Source: Paenibacillus sambharensis (GTDB taxonomy: Bacteria > Bacillota > Bacilli > Paenibacillales > Paenibacillaceae). Taken from it: a DNA stretch of 64,000 nucleotides. A program made the translations under genes and the position numbers. The notes below the pieces were generated by a model. The model made no database searches and had not been told where the DNA came from. It was given only the letters and a program-made list of their open reading frames with translations. Shown here one piece after another: positions 34,281-42,164 of the stretch (position 1 is the first letter of the stretch; the number at the start of each line of letters is the position of its first letter). The stretch is taken from the NCBI RefSeq assembly GCF_003233845.1, contig NZ_QKRB01000053.1:124001-188000 (forward strand), in the 5' to 3' direction.

Positions 34281-35203
34281 ATATTCAACAGGAAAATGAC
34301 GAAGGTTACCGTTATAATACTGGCTAATGTGGAAACGAATACTGCCTGTGAAGCAAATTCCTTCTCATTATCGAATTCAACGGCCAGCAGCACACTGCTG
34401 AGCGAGGTTGGAACAGCTGATGAGACAATGAGGGCGGCGGCGGTGAGACCGTCGATGCCAAGGATCAGCGTAAGGCCCCAGGCGATGACCGGCCCCCCGA
34501 CAAGCCGCAGCAAGGCTGACAAGCCTACGTCATAGGCAAGCCTACCGCTGATCCGCCAGCTCATGCTCCCCAGCTGCACACCCAGTGTGATCAGCGCCGT
34601 TCCAATGAAGGCATCAGCCGTATAATTAATCGGCGTGTAGATAAACTCCGGAACAGGCACCTCCAGCCAGCGCATAACAAAGGCGAGCGGAATAACATAA
34701 ATGATCGGCATTGACAATATCACCCTGCGGATGGCCCGCCAGTCTGCCTTATGAGCATTCACACTGTAGATGCCGTATGTATTGGGAATCAGCGACTGCA
34801 GCATCATGATTAGAACCTGAATCGACAGCGTGTACGGATTGCCCGCAAAGGCAAGCTGATTAAGCGGAATGCCGTAGTTTGCGCTATTATAGAAGAGAAC
34901 ACTGTTCCGCATGGCGCCCCGCATCCCCCCGTCATATCCCTTCAGCCGGATGACAATCTCCACCGCGCCATACTGCAGCAGCATGAAGATCAGCGCGAAC
35001 AGCATCACAGTTCCGAATATGTCCAGCGATATTGGGGTTTCATACAGCAGCCTGAACATAAGTGCCGGGGAAAATAAATAAAAGTTAAGCTTGGATAAGG
35101 TCTTGATATCCAAAGAAAAAGCCCGCTGCAGAATGATGCCTGCAGCAATCATCACGGACAGCGGGAGTACGTTATTCCACAGAATGTGCAAAAATATCGA
35201 CAT
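34271..35203 (-). CDS. AEC-family transporter (auxin efflux carrier type)
   Basis: A 310-aa membrane protein with ten predicted helices in two halves. Family patterns include KLNFYLFSPALMFRLLYET, NSVLFYNSANYGIPLNQLAF and the C-terminal AALIVSSAVPTSLSSVLLAVEFD. Bacterial members move small organic acids such as malate or malonate; here the substrate is unknown. A GGAAAGAG site precedes the ATG. It reads toward the TOPRIM gene and overlaps its end. Confidence 0.88.
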   Translation of the reverse strand: MSIFLHILWNNVLPLSVMIAAGIILQRAFSLDIKTLSKLNFYLFSPALMFRLLYETPISLDIFGTVMLFALIFMLLQYGAVEIVIRLKGYDGGMRGAMRNSVLFYNSANYGIPLNQLAFAGNPYTLSIQVLIMMLQSLIPNTYGIYSVNAHKADWRAIRRVILSMPIIYVIPLAFVMRWLEVPVPEFIYTPINYTADAFIGTALITLGVQLGSMSWRISGRLAYDVGLSALLRLVGGPVIAWGLTLILGIDGLTAAALIVSSAVPTSLSSVLLAVEFDNEKEFASQAVFVSTLASIITVTFVIFLLNIQI

Positions 35204-35236
35204 CTGTTTATTCTCTTTCCGGGGCAGCTTTCATTC

Positions 35237-35851
35237 TCAGTCGTTCGCCACATTCTTAACATCGGCCACAACCGATTCTACGCTGGTACCCTCATCTGAG
35301 AAACCCCTAATATATTTCCGGATGTTTCCTTCCCGGTCCACAAGCACCAGAATATCCATATGGACAAGGTTTTCCGAGCCTTTGCTGATTACACCAAGGT
35401 CAAACTCCCGAGCAATGTTAACGATTTGCTCCGGTTCACCGCGCAGGAAATTCCATCCGTTCAAATCCAGCTGCATATTATCCGCATACTCGCGCATGGC
35501 TTCAAGGCTGTCCCGCTCGGGATCGATCGTTATCCAGTTAAATTCGACATCAGAAGGGAACAGTCCGTCCTTCTTCAGCTCGTCCTGCACATCGCTGGCC
35601 ATTCTGGTCGTCGGCGGGCATACATCCGGGCAATTGGCGAAGAAGAAGTAATAAAGCCTGACCTTGCCGTCCGAATCAGAGCGCTTGGCCATGTTACCAT
35701 CAAGAGCGGTCAGCTCATAATCCGGTGCAGCCTTGATGACTTCAAGCTTCTCCTCCGGCGTGAACACGAATCTGGATAAGACATACGCCGCCATAGCCGC
35801 AACCAGAACAAATAATGCAATCTGAAAGCTGTATTTCTTTACGAATGCCAT
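35237..35851 (-). CDS. Sco-type copper chaperone for cytochrome oxidase
   Basis: A 204-aa Sco1/SenC family protein with an N-terminal membrane anchor (residues 8-28) and an extracytoplasmic thioredoxin-like fold. Copper ligands are C74 and C78 (CPDVCPP) and H164 (NLVHMD). It delivers copper to the CuA site of cytochrome c oxidase. It follows ctaB by 31 nt on the same strand, so heme O synthesis and CuA assembly are linked here. Confidence 0.92.
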   Translation of the reverse strand: MAFVKKYSFQIALFVLVAAMAAYVLSRFVFTPEEKLEVIKAAPDYELTALDGNMAKRSDSDGKVRLYYFFFANCPDVCPPTTRMASDVQDELKKDGLFPSDVEFNWITIDPERDSLEAMREYADNMQLDLNGWNFLRGEPEQIVNIAREFDLGVISKGSENLVHMDILVLVDREGNIRKYIRGFSDEGTSVESVVADVKNVAND

Positions 35852-35882
35852 AGTTTAGCTGACTCCTCCCTTCTAATAAGAT

Positions 35883-36779
35883 TCAGGGCTGCAGCACAGC
35901 TGCGCCCGGCGTGTCTGCAACCATGATGATAAAGGTAAGCATCAGGTAGTTTACAGAGATCAGAAAATTCGTCTTGGCCCATCTTTCCGTATCCTTGGCT
36001 GTAATCCCCAGCAGCGTATGCCACATCCAGACGGCGCCGGCCAGCACAGAGACGATCAGGTAAATCTGCCCGACATATCCGTAATAGTGCATTAGAATAC
36101 CGGCGGGAAGCAGCAGCAGAACATACGGGATCATCTGAAGCTTCGTTCTGGGAATGCCCTTCACCACCGGAAGCAGCGGGAATCCGGCAGCCCGGTATTC
36201 CTCCACCCTTCTGATCGCCAGCGACCAGAAATGGGCGGGCTGCCATAGGAAGAGCAGGGCAAACAGCAGCCAGGCACCAGCGTCTACCGTATTGGATGCA
36301 GCGCAGTAGCCGATTACCGGCGGCATGGCACCCGAGATTCCCCCAATCGAGGTGCTCCAGGTAGAGGAGCGCTTGAGCCACATTGTGTAGATTACAATGT
36401 ATACAAACATGCCAAGCAGCCCCAGCCAGCCGCACAGCGGGTTAACCAGAACGAATAGAACAACTTCCCCTATAATTCCCAGCATAATCCCGTATATCAG
36501 GACAAAGGCGGGTGTCAAGCGGCCGGATGGCAGCGCGCGGTCCTGGGTTCGTGCCATCTTCAGATCCAGTTCACGGTCCCAATAGTTATTAATGACACAG
36601 GAAGACGCCATTGTCAGCGCGGAGCCGACCAGCATCCAGAGAAGCAGGAGCCAATCAACGTCCCACTTGGACCCGACCCAGAAGCCGCCGAAAGCGGCAA
36701 TCAGATTGAGGCGAATAATCCGCGGTTTGGTCAACAGGTATAAATCTTTCAGCACAGCGGGCCTCCAATTATGATGCAT
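35883..36779 (-). CDS. ctaB: Heme O synthase (protoheme IX farnesyltransferase) CtaB
   Basis: A 298-aa UbiA-superfamily prenyltransferase with about nine helices, which adds farnesyl to protoheme to make heme O. The Mg-prenyl-PP binding motif N64-x3-D68-x3-D72 (NNYWDRELD) and the second motif around DTERWAKTNF are present. The ATG at 36779 has AAGGTG about 13 nt upstream; a TTG at 36791 is too close to that site. It supplies CtaA (17.4 kb). Its promoter is at 36819-36847. Confidence 0.94.
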   Translation of the reverse strand: MHHNWRPAVLKDLYLLTKPRIIRLNLIAAFGGFWVGSKWDVDWLLLLWMLVGSALTMASSCVINNYWDRELDLKMARTQDRALPSGRLTPAFVLIYGIMLGIIGEVVLFVLVNPLCGWLGLLGMFVYIVIYTMWLKRSSTWSTSIGGISGAMPPVIGYCAASNTVDAGAWLLFALLFLWQPAHFWSLAIRRVEEYRAAGFPLLPVVKGIPRTKLQMIPYVLLLLPAGILMHYYGYVGQIYLIVSVLAGAVWMWHTLLGITAKDTERWAKTNFLISVNYLMLTFIIMVADTPGAAVLQP

Positions 36780-36818
36780 AAAGGCTGACAAACACCTTCT
36801 GCCCTCGAATCGTTCTTA

Positions 36819-36847
36819 ATCATACCGAAAATACCGCCGGTTGACAA
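36819..36847 (-). promoter_or_regulatory. Sigma-A promoter of ctaB
   Basis: On the minus strand TTGTCA (36847-36842), 17-bp spacer, TATGAT (36824-36819); each hexamer is one mismatch from consensus. Confidence 0.7.
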
Positions 36848-37028
36848 CGTTCTCACCGGCTGTTCATGATTTCGCCATGTGTTGTTTATCACACACTTAA
36901 AACCCAAAAAAAATATTACAAGCCGACTGTGTCAACATCTGCCCGGCAAGCTAATAAGATGTCATATAGTCTTGAGCCCATGGGCGCGAGCGACGATACC
37001 AGCTTCGAAAGGAGTGGATCCCGAACAG

Positions 37029-37451
37029 ATGGCCAGAATTAAAACCAATTCCGAGGATGTCAAAATGCTGGCCCGCCTCATACGCGCCGAAGCGGAAGGC
37101 GAAGGCGAGTTAGGCATGCTTATGGTCGGCAACGTAGCTGTTAACCGGGTTAAGGCCGACTGCCTAGATTTCCGCAATCTCCGGTCCATCCGGGACATGA
37201 CGTTCCAGAGGCCCGGCGGGTTTGAAGCGACACAGAAGGGTTACTTCTACCAGTCTGCGAGGGAGAAGGAAATCAGACTTGCCCGCCGCGTAATCAATGG
37301 AGAGCGGCAGCATCCTGCATCCAATGCGCTCTGGTTCTTCCGTCCGACCGCATCCTGTCCAGGACAATGGTATAACCAGGCGAACACCGGCCGCCACAAA
37401 AGCCACTGTTTCTTTGCCCCGACGACTGTCAACTGCCCGAATGTTTTTTAA
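37029..37451 (+). CDS. cwlJ: Spore cortex-lytic/germination hydrolase CwlJ
   Basis: A 140-aa SleB-family (Hydrolase_2) domain without SleB's signal peptide or peptidoglycan-binding domain, as in CwlJ. The catalytic Glu lies in LARLIRAEAEGEGELGM; MVGNVAVNRV, KGYFYQSA and the CPGQWYNQANTGRHKSHCFF end are typical. CwlJ sits in the spore coat and breaks cortex peptidoglycan in response to Ca-dipicolinate. The nearest ribosome site, AAAGGAG, is about 14 nt upstream of the ATG. gerQ follows 21 nt later, the classical pair. Confidence 0.93.
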   Translation: MARIKTNSEDVKMLARLIRAEAEGEGELGMLMVGNVAVNRVKADCLDFRNLRSIRDMTFQRPGGFEATQKGYFYQSAREKEIRLARRVINGERQHPASNALWFFRPTASCPGQWYNQANTGRHKSHCFFAPTTVNCPNVF

Positions 37452-37472
37452 CAGAAAGCGAGGAATAGTCAA

Positions 37473-37997
37473 ATGTATAATGTTAACCCGTCTTATGGTA
37501 TGAAGCCTGCCGCTTATGGAACTGGCGGCCAGCAAATCCAGCCCTATGCCGGCTCCTACACTTATCCCGGCTGCACCAGTGCTCCAATGTCATATACTCA
37601 GTCACCAGGCGCAATGATGGCCCCCGGCATGCAGGGAAACGTACCGCCAAGCGTTCCTTTAGGAGGCATGGTGACGCCCGGCGCCGGCAACATCGTTACG
37701 ATGCCCGCCATGGAAGAGTCCTATGTAGAGAACATTCTGCGCCTGAACCGCGGCAAGCTGGCTACCGTATATATGACCTTCGAGAACAACTCCCAGTGGA
37801 ATGCCAAGGTATTCAAGGGAATCGTGGAAGCAGCCGGCCGGGATCATCTCATCCTTAGCAACCCGGAGACTGGCATGCGCTACCTTCTGCTGATGGTCAA
37901 TCTCGACTATGTAACCTTCGATGAAGAGATTGCCTATGAGTATCCAGTAAACGGCGGCGTTGTGACCAACACGACACCGATGACAAGCGGCCGCTAG
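37473..37997 (+). CDS. gerQ: Spore coat protein GerQ
   Basis: A 174-aa coat protein needed for CwlJ localisation and function in Bacillus. The N-terminal 80 residues are low-complexity, rich in Gly, Pro, Tyr, Met and Gln. The conserved C-terminal domain (SYVENILRLNRGKLATVYMT, GIVEAAGRDHLILSNPETG, YLLLMVNLDYVTFDEE) is the GerQ family core. A GAGGAA site precedes the ATG. Its stop overlaps the convergent gene by 4 nt. Confidence 0.93.
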   Translation: MYNVNPSYGMKPAAYGTGGQQIQPYAGSYTYPGCTSAPMSYTQSPGAMMAPGMQGNVPPSVPLGGMVTPGAGNIVTMPAMEESYVENILRLNRGKLATVYMTFENNSQWNAKVFKGIVEAAGRDHLILSNPETGMRYLLLMVNLDYVTFDEEIAYEYPVNGGVVTNTTPMTSGR

Positions 37998-38272
37998 CAG
38001 GCCCGGAAAACCCAGGCGTGAATCTTATCTTTTCCGCCTTGAACATACTTGAACATACCAGCCCAGGGAGAGCTCTCCGAGCAGCGCTCTTCCTTCAGGG
38101 CTTTTCCCCGCTCCAGACTGTCAGCATGCCATACCTCGACGAACAGCCCTGGCTGATCCGTTCCTTCATATAAGATAAAGCTGTTGTCCGATTCTCTGAT
38201 CCTCTCCATCCACTCCACATAGGCTCCTCTGAATTCCAGAGCAACCCGATATTCCACAAAGCAGGTATACAT
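37994..38272 (-). CDS. Small conserved protein, possibly dimeric alpha/beta-barrel
   Basis: A 92-aa protein MYTCFVEYRVALEFRGAYVE with the beta-alpha-beta rhythm of ABM/NIPSNAP-like ferredoxin folds (SFILYEGTDQPGLFVEVWHA). GGAGGGG lies directly upstream of the ATG. The family is not certain and the function unknown. It converges on gerQ with a 4-nt stop overlap. Confidence 0.68.
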   Translation of the reverse strand: MYTCFVEYRVALEFRGAYVEWMERIRESDNSFILYEGTDQPGLFVEVWHADSLERGKALKEERCSESSPWAGMFKYVQGGKDKIHAWVFRAC

Positions 38273-38358
38273 CCTGACCCCTCCTCATAATCAGCAGATA
38301 TGAAGAACATACTAAAGCATGCACATAGTATATCATCATAACGGGAGGTCAGCATGCC

Positions 38359-39345
38359 ATGGATTCCGGAACTCATTTGGTTATCGGTCTCGGTCTTGCG
38401 GGTTTGGCAGCGGTAGACCCCGCAGTCGCTGCGGACCCGGATATTTTCGGTGCGGTCATGATTGGTACGGTCGTCGGATCGCAAGCTCCCGACTTTGACG
38501 GTTTGCTGCGATTCCTGGGGAATGCCGCCTATATCCGGAACCACCGGGGCAAATCGCATTCCTTCCCCGCGGTTCTGATATGGGCCTGCCTCATTACAGG
38601 TATTCTCCAGCTAGCCTACCAGGGATCGCTCCCCCTGCTGCATGTGGGCGCGTGGGTACTGCTTGCTGTCAGCCTGCATGTGCTGACCGATATGTTTAAT
38701 ACATACGGGACACAAGCCTACTGGCCGGTATCCGACAAGTGGGTAAGATGGAACATTATCCATATATTCGACCCCGTTATATTCCTGACTCATCTGGCAG
38801 CCCTCCTGCTCTGGGCATCTGAGACGGCAAGCCCCTCGGTTGTGTTCCCGTGGCTTTATATCTTACTGGTGATCTACTACATTGGCCGCACCCTGCAGCG
38901 CAGCGCAGCAGAGCGCCTTGTGATTCGAATAGACACCTCCTATACCGAAGGTGACCGTTATACCATCATTCCCACGCTTACCATTCAGGACTGGAACATA
39001 GTCAAACACCAATATGACGGCGGCTTTGCCATCGGTCATCTGAAGGGACGAACACTGACGTGGATTGAGAACATCCGCTCTGTCCATCATCCGGCCGTTG
39101 AAGCTTCCAAGCAGCATGCCGATGTGAAGGCGTTCCTGTATTTTACCACCTTCACTTATGTGGAAGTGCGAAGCTACGCTTGGGGCTATGAGGTGCGCTG
39201 GTCGGATGTTCGCTTTCGGCATCGCAAGCAGTATCCCTTCGTAGCAGTCGTTGTAATGGATAAGGACTATCTGACCCTTGGCTCCTATATTGGCTGGTTG
39301 AGTGAGAAGCGGCTGGAGAAGCGGCTCCGGCTCAACAGCTATTAG
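38359..39345 (+). CDS. YdjM/YfhP-type membrane-bound metal-dependent hydrolase family protein
   Basis: A 328-aa protein. Residues 1-180 form four or five helices with conserved His/Asp positions (MDSGTHLVIGLGLAGL, GSQAPDFDGLLRFLG, NHRGKSHSFPAVLIW, HVLTDMFNTYGT) that match the LexA-binding/YdjM (DUF457) family. The C-terminal 140 residues are a soluble domain as in Bacillus YfhP. The H, D and HxxxSHS residues suggest metal binding; the reaction is unknown. GGGAGG lies 11 nt upstream of the ATG. Confidence 0.83.
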   Translation: MDSGTHLVIGLGLAGLAAVDPAVAADPDIFGAVMIGTVVGSQAPDFDGLLRFLGNAAYIRNHRGKSHSFPAVLIWACLITGILQLAYQGSLPLLHVGAWVLLAVSLHVLTDMFNTYGTQAYWPVSDKWVRWNIIHIFDPVIFLTHLAALLLWASETASPSVVFPWLYILLVIYYIGRTLQRSAAERLVIRIDTSYTEGDRYTIIPTLTIQDWNIVKHQYDGGFAIGHLKGRTLTWIENIRSVHHPAVEASKQHADVKAFLYFTTFTYVEVRSYAWGYEVRWSDVRFRHRKQYPFVAVVVMDKDYLTLGSYIGWLSEKRLEKRLRLNSY

Positions 39346-39358
39346 CACCTTGACCCCC

Positions 39359-39389
39359 GCACCCCTTCCTGCCACAATGGAGGGGGTGC
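39359..39389 (+). terminator. Hairpin after the YdjM/YfhP-like gene
   Basis: GCACCCC / GGGGTGC stem, 14 nt after the stop; only a broken T tract follows. Confidence 0.5.
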
Positions 39390-39425
39390 TGTCGTTTGCA
39401 ATTGAACGATTTCCAAACACACAAA

Positions 39426-39449
39426 GAAGCCCGGGCTGCCCCGGACTTC
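39426..39449 (-). terminator. Terminator of the first SASP gene
   Basis: GAAG-CCGGG / CCCGG-CTTC with one internal mismatch; CTTTGTGTGTTT follows on the minus strand. Confidence 0.6.
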
Positions 39450-39474
39450 CGCTTATCAATAGGTATACGTAGAA

Positions 39475-39693
39475 TTAACGGTTGCCCGCCAATTGTTGTT
39501 CAGCGATTTGGACGAGCTTCTTAGTGATGTAACCACCAAGGGAACCAGCATCACGAGTTGCCATGTTACCGTAATAGCCGTCCTGCGGGATTTGGATACC
39601 GAGCTCTTGTGCAGCTTCGTATTTGATTTGTTCCAGTGCTTGGCTCGCTTGAGGTACTACCAACGTGTTGCTGCTGCGGGATTGGCCTGCCAT
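39475..39693 (-). CDS. Alpha/beta-type small acid-soluble spore protein
   Basis: A 72-aa SASP that coats and protects spore DNA and is digested at germination. MAGQSRSSNTLVVPQASQAL, YEAAQELGIQIPQDGYYG (containing the GPR protease region) and MATRDAGSLGGYITKKLV are the two conserved helices. AAAGGAG precedes the ATG. A sigma-G type promoter lies upstream. It is a close paralogue of the SASP at 44.3 kb; the proteins are nearly identical from ELGIQIPQDGYYG on. Confidence 0.95.
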   Translation of the reverse strand: MAGQSRSSNTLVVPQASQALEQIKYEAAQELGIQIPQDGYYGNMATRDAGSLGGYITKKLVQIAEQQLAGNR

Positions 39694-39747
39694 GTTTGTA
39701 ATCTCCTTTCGTCCTCTAAGCTGTAGTGTGTTGCAAGCTTGCGAGCT

Positions 39748-39777
39748 TATTATGTGCCCCTATTCGCGAATATATGC
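39748..39777 (-). promoter_or_regulatory. Sigma-G promoter of the SASP gene
   Basis: On the minus strand GCATA (39777-39773), 18-bp spacer, CATAATA (39754-39748), matching the forespore consensus GHATR / CATNNTA. Confidence 0.65.
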
Positions 39778-39813
39778 TTCCTTGTCTCAAAAAAAATGTA
39801 AAGGAGAATGTGA

Positions 39814-39990
39814 ATGTCCAAATCAGTATCGCTGCTGTTTGCCTGCATCTCTGTCCTGCTCATGTTTGTAACCGCCATCATGATCAGCCATAACGGCTGG
39901 CTGGCCCTGCTCTTCTTCCTGATAACGATGGGAGTCATCGGGTACGGCTTTGTCTACAAAGCCCGCCAGAGAAGAAGAAAAGACGGCTGA
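39814..39990 (+). CDS. 58-aa membrane protein, DUF5325/YlaF-like
   Basis: A 58-residue protein with two hydrophobic helices (MSKSVSLLFACISVLLMFVT and LALLFFLITMGVIGYGFVY) and a very basic tail (KARQRRRKDG). AAAGGAG lies 7 nt before the ATG. It resembles the YlaF/DUF5325 family by size and layout. The last codons and stop form part of an 18-bp terminator stem shared with trpS. Function unknown. Confidence 0.72.
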   Translation: MSKSVSLLFACISVLLMFVTAIMISHNGWLALLFFLITMGVIGYGFVYKARQRRRKDG

Positions 39991-40010
39991 TCGCCGTCTT
40001 TTCTTCTTCT
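39970..40010. terminator. 18-bp bidirectional terminator overlapping a coding end
   Basis: Perfect 18-bp arms AGAAGAAGAAAAGACGGC / GCCGTCTTTTCTTCTTCT, loop TGATC containing the stop codon of the DUF5325-like gene. The T-rich 3' arm terminates that gene on plus and trpS on minus. Confidence 0.85.
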
Positions 40011-40049
40011 TGTAATAGTTAGTCACACAGCCCTGGCTGCTCTCCCGCA

Positions 40050-41039
40050 TCAGTCCTTCGGCAGCAGGAACCCCATCTTTTCCTTTACGTCACGTACGGT
40101 CTTGTCGGCAATGGCAGAGGCGCGATCCGCTCCATCGGCCAGAATACGATGGATCTCGCCAGACTGTCTGATCTCATTATACCGCGCTTGCAGCGGCTCC
40201 AGAACCGAAACCACCTGCTCAGCCAGATCCTTCTTAAACCCGCCGTATCCCTGGCCTTCATAGCGGGCTTCAATTTCCTCCAGTGACAGCCCCGAGCAGT
40301 GCGAATAGATGCTCATCAGATTGCTGATTTCCGGCTTCTCCGCCGGGTTGAACTTCACTTCACGGCCAGAGTCGGTTACCGCCCGGCTGAGCTTCTTCCG
40401 GATGACATCCGGCGGGTCAAGCAGGGCAATGTAGCTGCCCGGATTCGGGTTGCTCTTGCTCATCTTCTTCGAAGCGTCGTCGAGCGACATAATCCGTGCG
40501 CCTACCTTCGGGATATATGGCTCAGGCGTAGTGAAATAATCGCCAAACCGGCTGTTAAACCGCCCTGCCAGATCACGGGTCAGCTCGAGATGCTGCTTCT
40601 GGTCATCCCCCACCGGCACAAGGTCAGCGTTATAGATCAGGATGTCCGCGGCCATAAGAGCCGGATACGCAAACAGACCTGCGCCGATCGAATCCTTGCC
40701 CGCTGACTTATCCTTAAACTGGGTCATCCGCTCCAGCTCGCCCATATAAGTCATTGTCGTCATCAGCCAGCTGAGCTCGACATGCGAGCGTACATGCGAC
40801 TGAACAAAAACAGCTGCCTTAGCAGGATCAATCCCCGCGGCAATGAACAGAGAAGCTACTGCTTCTGTCTGCTCCCGAAGCGCTTCCGGCTCCTGAGGTA
40901 CGGTAATCGCATGCAGATCGACGATCATGAAGAAGCATTGGTAGGTGTCCTGTAGCCGGACGAAATTTTGCATAGCTCCGATGTAGTTACCAAGAGTCAA
41001 CTGTCCACTGGGCTGAATGCCCGATAATACGCGCTGCAT
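40050..41039 (-). CDS. trpS: Tryptophanyl-tRNA synthetase
   Basis: A 329-aa class I synthetase that charges tRNA-Trp. The HIGH-equivalent is in GIQPSGQLTLGNYIGAM and the KMSKS loop in DASKKMSKSNPNPGS; AGLFAYPALMAADILIY and LVPVGDDQKQHLELTRD are TrpS-specific. The ATG at 41039 is chosen over two upstream TTGs from its spacing to GGAAGGAG. It is preceded by a T-box leader with a Trp specifier. Confidence 0.96.
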   Translation of the reverse strand: MQRVLSGIQPSGQLTLGNYIGAMQNFVRLQDTYQCFFMIVDLHAITVPQEPEALREQTEAVASLFIAAGIDPAKAAVFVQSHVRSHVELSWLMTTMTYMGELERMTQFKDKSAGKDSIGAGLFAYPALMAADILIYNADLVPVGDDQKQHLELTRDLAGRFNSRFGDYFTTPEPYIPKVGARIMSLDDASKKMSKSNPNPGSYIALLDPPDVIRKKLSRAVTDSGREVKFNPAEKPEISNLMSIYSHCSGLSLEEIEARYEGQGYGGFKKDLAEQVVSVLEPLQARYNEIRQSGEIHRILADGADRASAIADKTVRDVKEKMGFLLPKD

Positions 41040-41143
41040 CAACAACAGCTCCTTCCGCTAACTGGTTTACTAACCTTACCTGTCTGTCCCCTGATGTTTA
41101 GCCATCCCCCTCACTGGGTATTAATACCAGGATGCGGGAACGC

Positions 41144-41391
41144 AAAAAAGCCCCCGCCGCAAGGGACGAGGGACCGTGGTGCCACCCTTATTCGCTGGCA
41201 TGAGCGCAAGTAAAAGCGCCGATGACAGCCTTCTGTTCCATAACGCGGAACCTGCGGAGAACCACCTGGCAGCGTCTGCCTTCCGGTCTCGGCTCCGGGA
41301 TCCATTCAGCAAGAGCTTGACACCGGTTCACACCACCCACCGGCTCTCTGCAATCACAGCTGCGCGCCTACTACTTCCCATCATTGCCATT
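41144..41391 (-). ncRNA. Trp T-box leader of trpS
   Basis: Read on the minus strand, the leader holds an AGAG-type stem I base (GCAGAGAGCCGGTGG), a specifier loop GAATGGA with TGG (Trp) at 41304-41302, the T-box core AAGGGTGGCACCACGG (41189-41174), and a terminator stem CCCTCGTC / GGCGGGGG followed by TTTTTT (41149-41144). Uncharged tRNA-Trp should stabilise the antiterminator and switch trpS on. Confidence 0.93.
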
Positions 41392-41398
41392 TAACCCG

Positions 41399-41426
41399 AT
41401 TATACGCCGCAGTTCCGAAAAGTCAA
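41399..41426 (-). promoter_or_regulatory. Sigma-A promoter of the trpS T-box transcript
   Basis: On the minus strand TTGACT (41426-41421), 16-bp spacer, TATAAT (41404-41399). Confidence 0.8.
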
Positions 41427-41581
41427 GCCGCCTATGCCCTGTATATCAAGTCCTATGCGGTTCAGCTTAGCTTTGACTAGCGATAAGATTTGTCCCGGGT
41501 CTGTCCAGTCAAAATCTTAATGCACCAACCCAAGTCCTATGATACAATTGGGTCAATAGAACTACATATTGAGGTGAGTCG

Positions 41582-41989
41582 ATGATGCTGAAGGAATTGC
41601 AAGTTGCACACTGCCCGTCCTGCGGTAATGTGTACCAGAAGAATCTCCGCAATCTGTGCAGTGAATGCTCCTCACGTCTAGACAACCAGTTATCGGCCAT
41701 TGACCGCTATCTGGCGGGCAACCGTTTTGCCGACACAGCGAGCCTATCCAAGTGCACAGGGGTTCCCGTGAAAACCATTCACTCCTTTATCCGCAGCCGC
41801 AAATTGTGTATTCAGAATTATCCCAATCTGACAACTGCCTGTGAGAGCTGCAGCAGCCCCGTGCGCGAAGCGAAGCTCTGCACAAGCTGCTCGAGGCGGT
41901 TAACCGCGGAAATTTACTCCATGCTGGAGCAGGAGCAGGCTTTACGGCAGAGAACAAGGGAAGTATCAAGCTTCCAGATCCGGCGCTGA
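41582..41989 (+). CDS. YvyF-like flagellar-operon zinc-ribbon protein
   Basis: A 135-aa protein with four CxxC pairs: CPSCGNVYQ, CSECSS, CESCSSPV and CTSCSRR, spaced around a helix-turn-helix-like middle (TASLSKCTGVPVKTIHSFIRSRKL). This is the layout of YvyF (TIGR03826), usually next to flgM in the flagellar operon. No flagellar gene is near, so it is an orphan copy. GAGGTGA precedes the ATG. ACCCAA/TTGGGT (41528-41553) flanks a TACAAT -10 upstream. Role uncertain. Confidence 0.72.
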   Translation: MMLKELQVAHCPSCGNVYQKNLRNLCSECSSRLDNQLSAIDRYLAGNRFADTASLSKCTGVPVKTIHSFIRSRKLCIQNYPNLTTACESCSSPVREAKLCTSCSRRLTAEIYSMLEQEQALRQRTREVSSFQIRR

Positions 41990-42023
41990 CCCATTGAATT
42001 CATCCTAGTAAAGACACCTTAAC

Positions 42024-42069
42024 AACTGTCTTCGGCAGACGTGTATCCACGCTGCTGAAGGCAGTTTTT
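42024..42069 (+). terminator. Terminator of the YvyF-like gene
   Basis: Long stem of about 18 bp (ACTGTCTTCGGCAG ... CTGCTGAAGGCAGT with wobble pairs) followed by TTTTTG. Confidence 0.9.
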
Positions 42070-42098
42070 GTTTATGGCTTCCTATATTAGTTGTCCTA

Positions 42099-42127
42099 TG
42101 GACGCCCGTACGGGCATAGTCTATAAT
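42099..42127 (+). promoter_or_regulatory. Promoter with palindromic spacer for the YcgR/YcgQ pair
   Basis: TGGACG (42099-42104), 17-bp spacer, perfect TATAAT (42122-42127). The spacer starts with the 12-bp palindrome GCCCGTACGGGC (42104-42115), a candidate operator. Confidence 0.55.
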
Positions 42128-42164
42128 TAGTAACCGTAATCCTTACAGAAATGGGGTAAGAAGC

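Noticed and set aside
36878-36893. TGTG-N8-CACA as a possible Rex site between ctaB and cwlJ
   Set aside because: Spacing fits, but only 9 of 12 inner positions agree and the outer bases do not; it lies upstream of the ctaB -35. Too weak to annotate.
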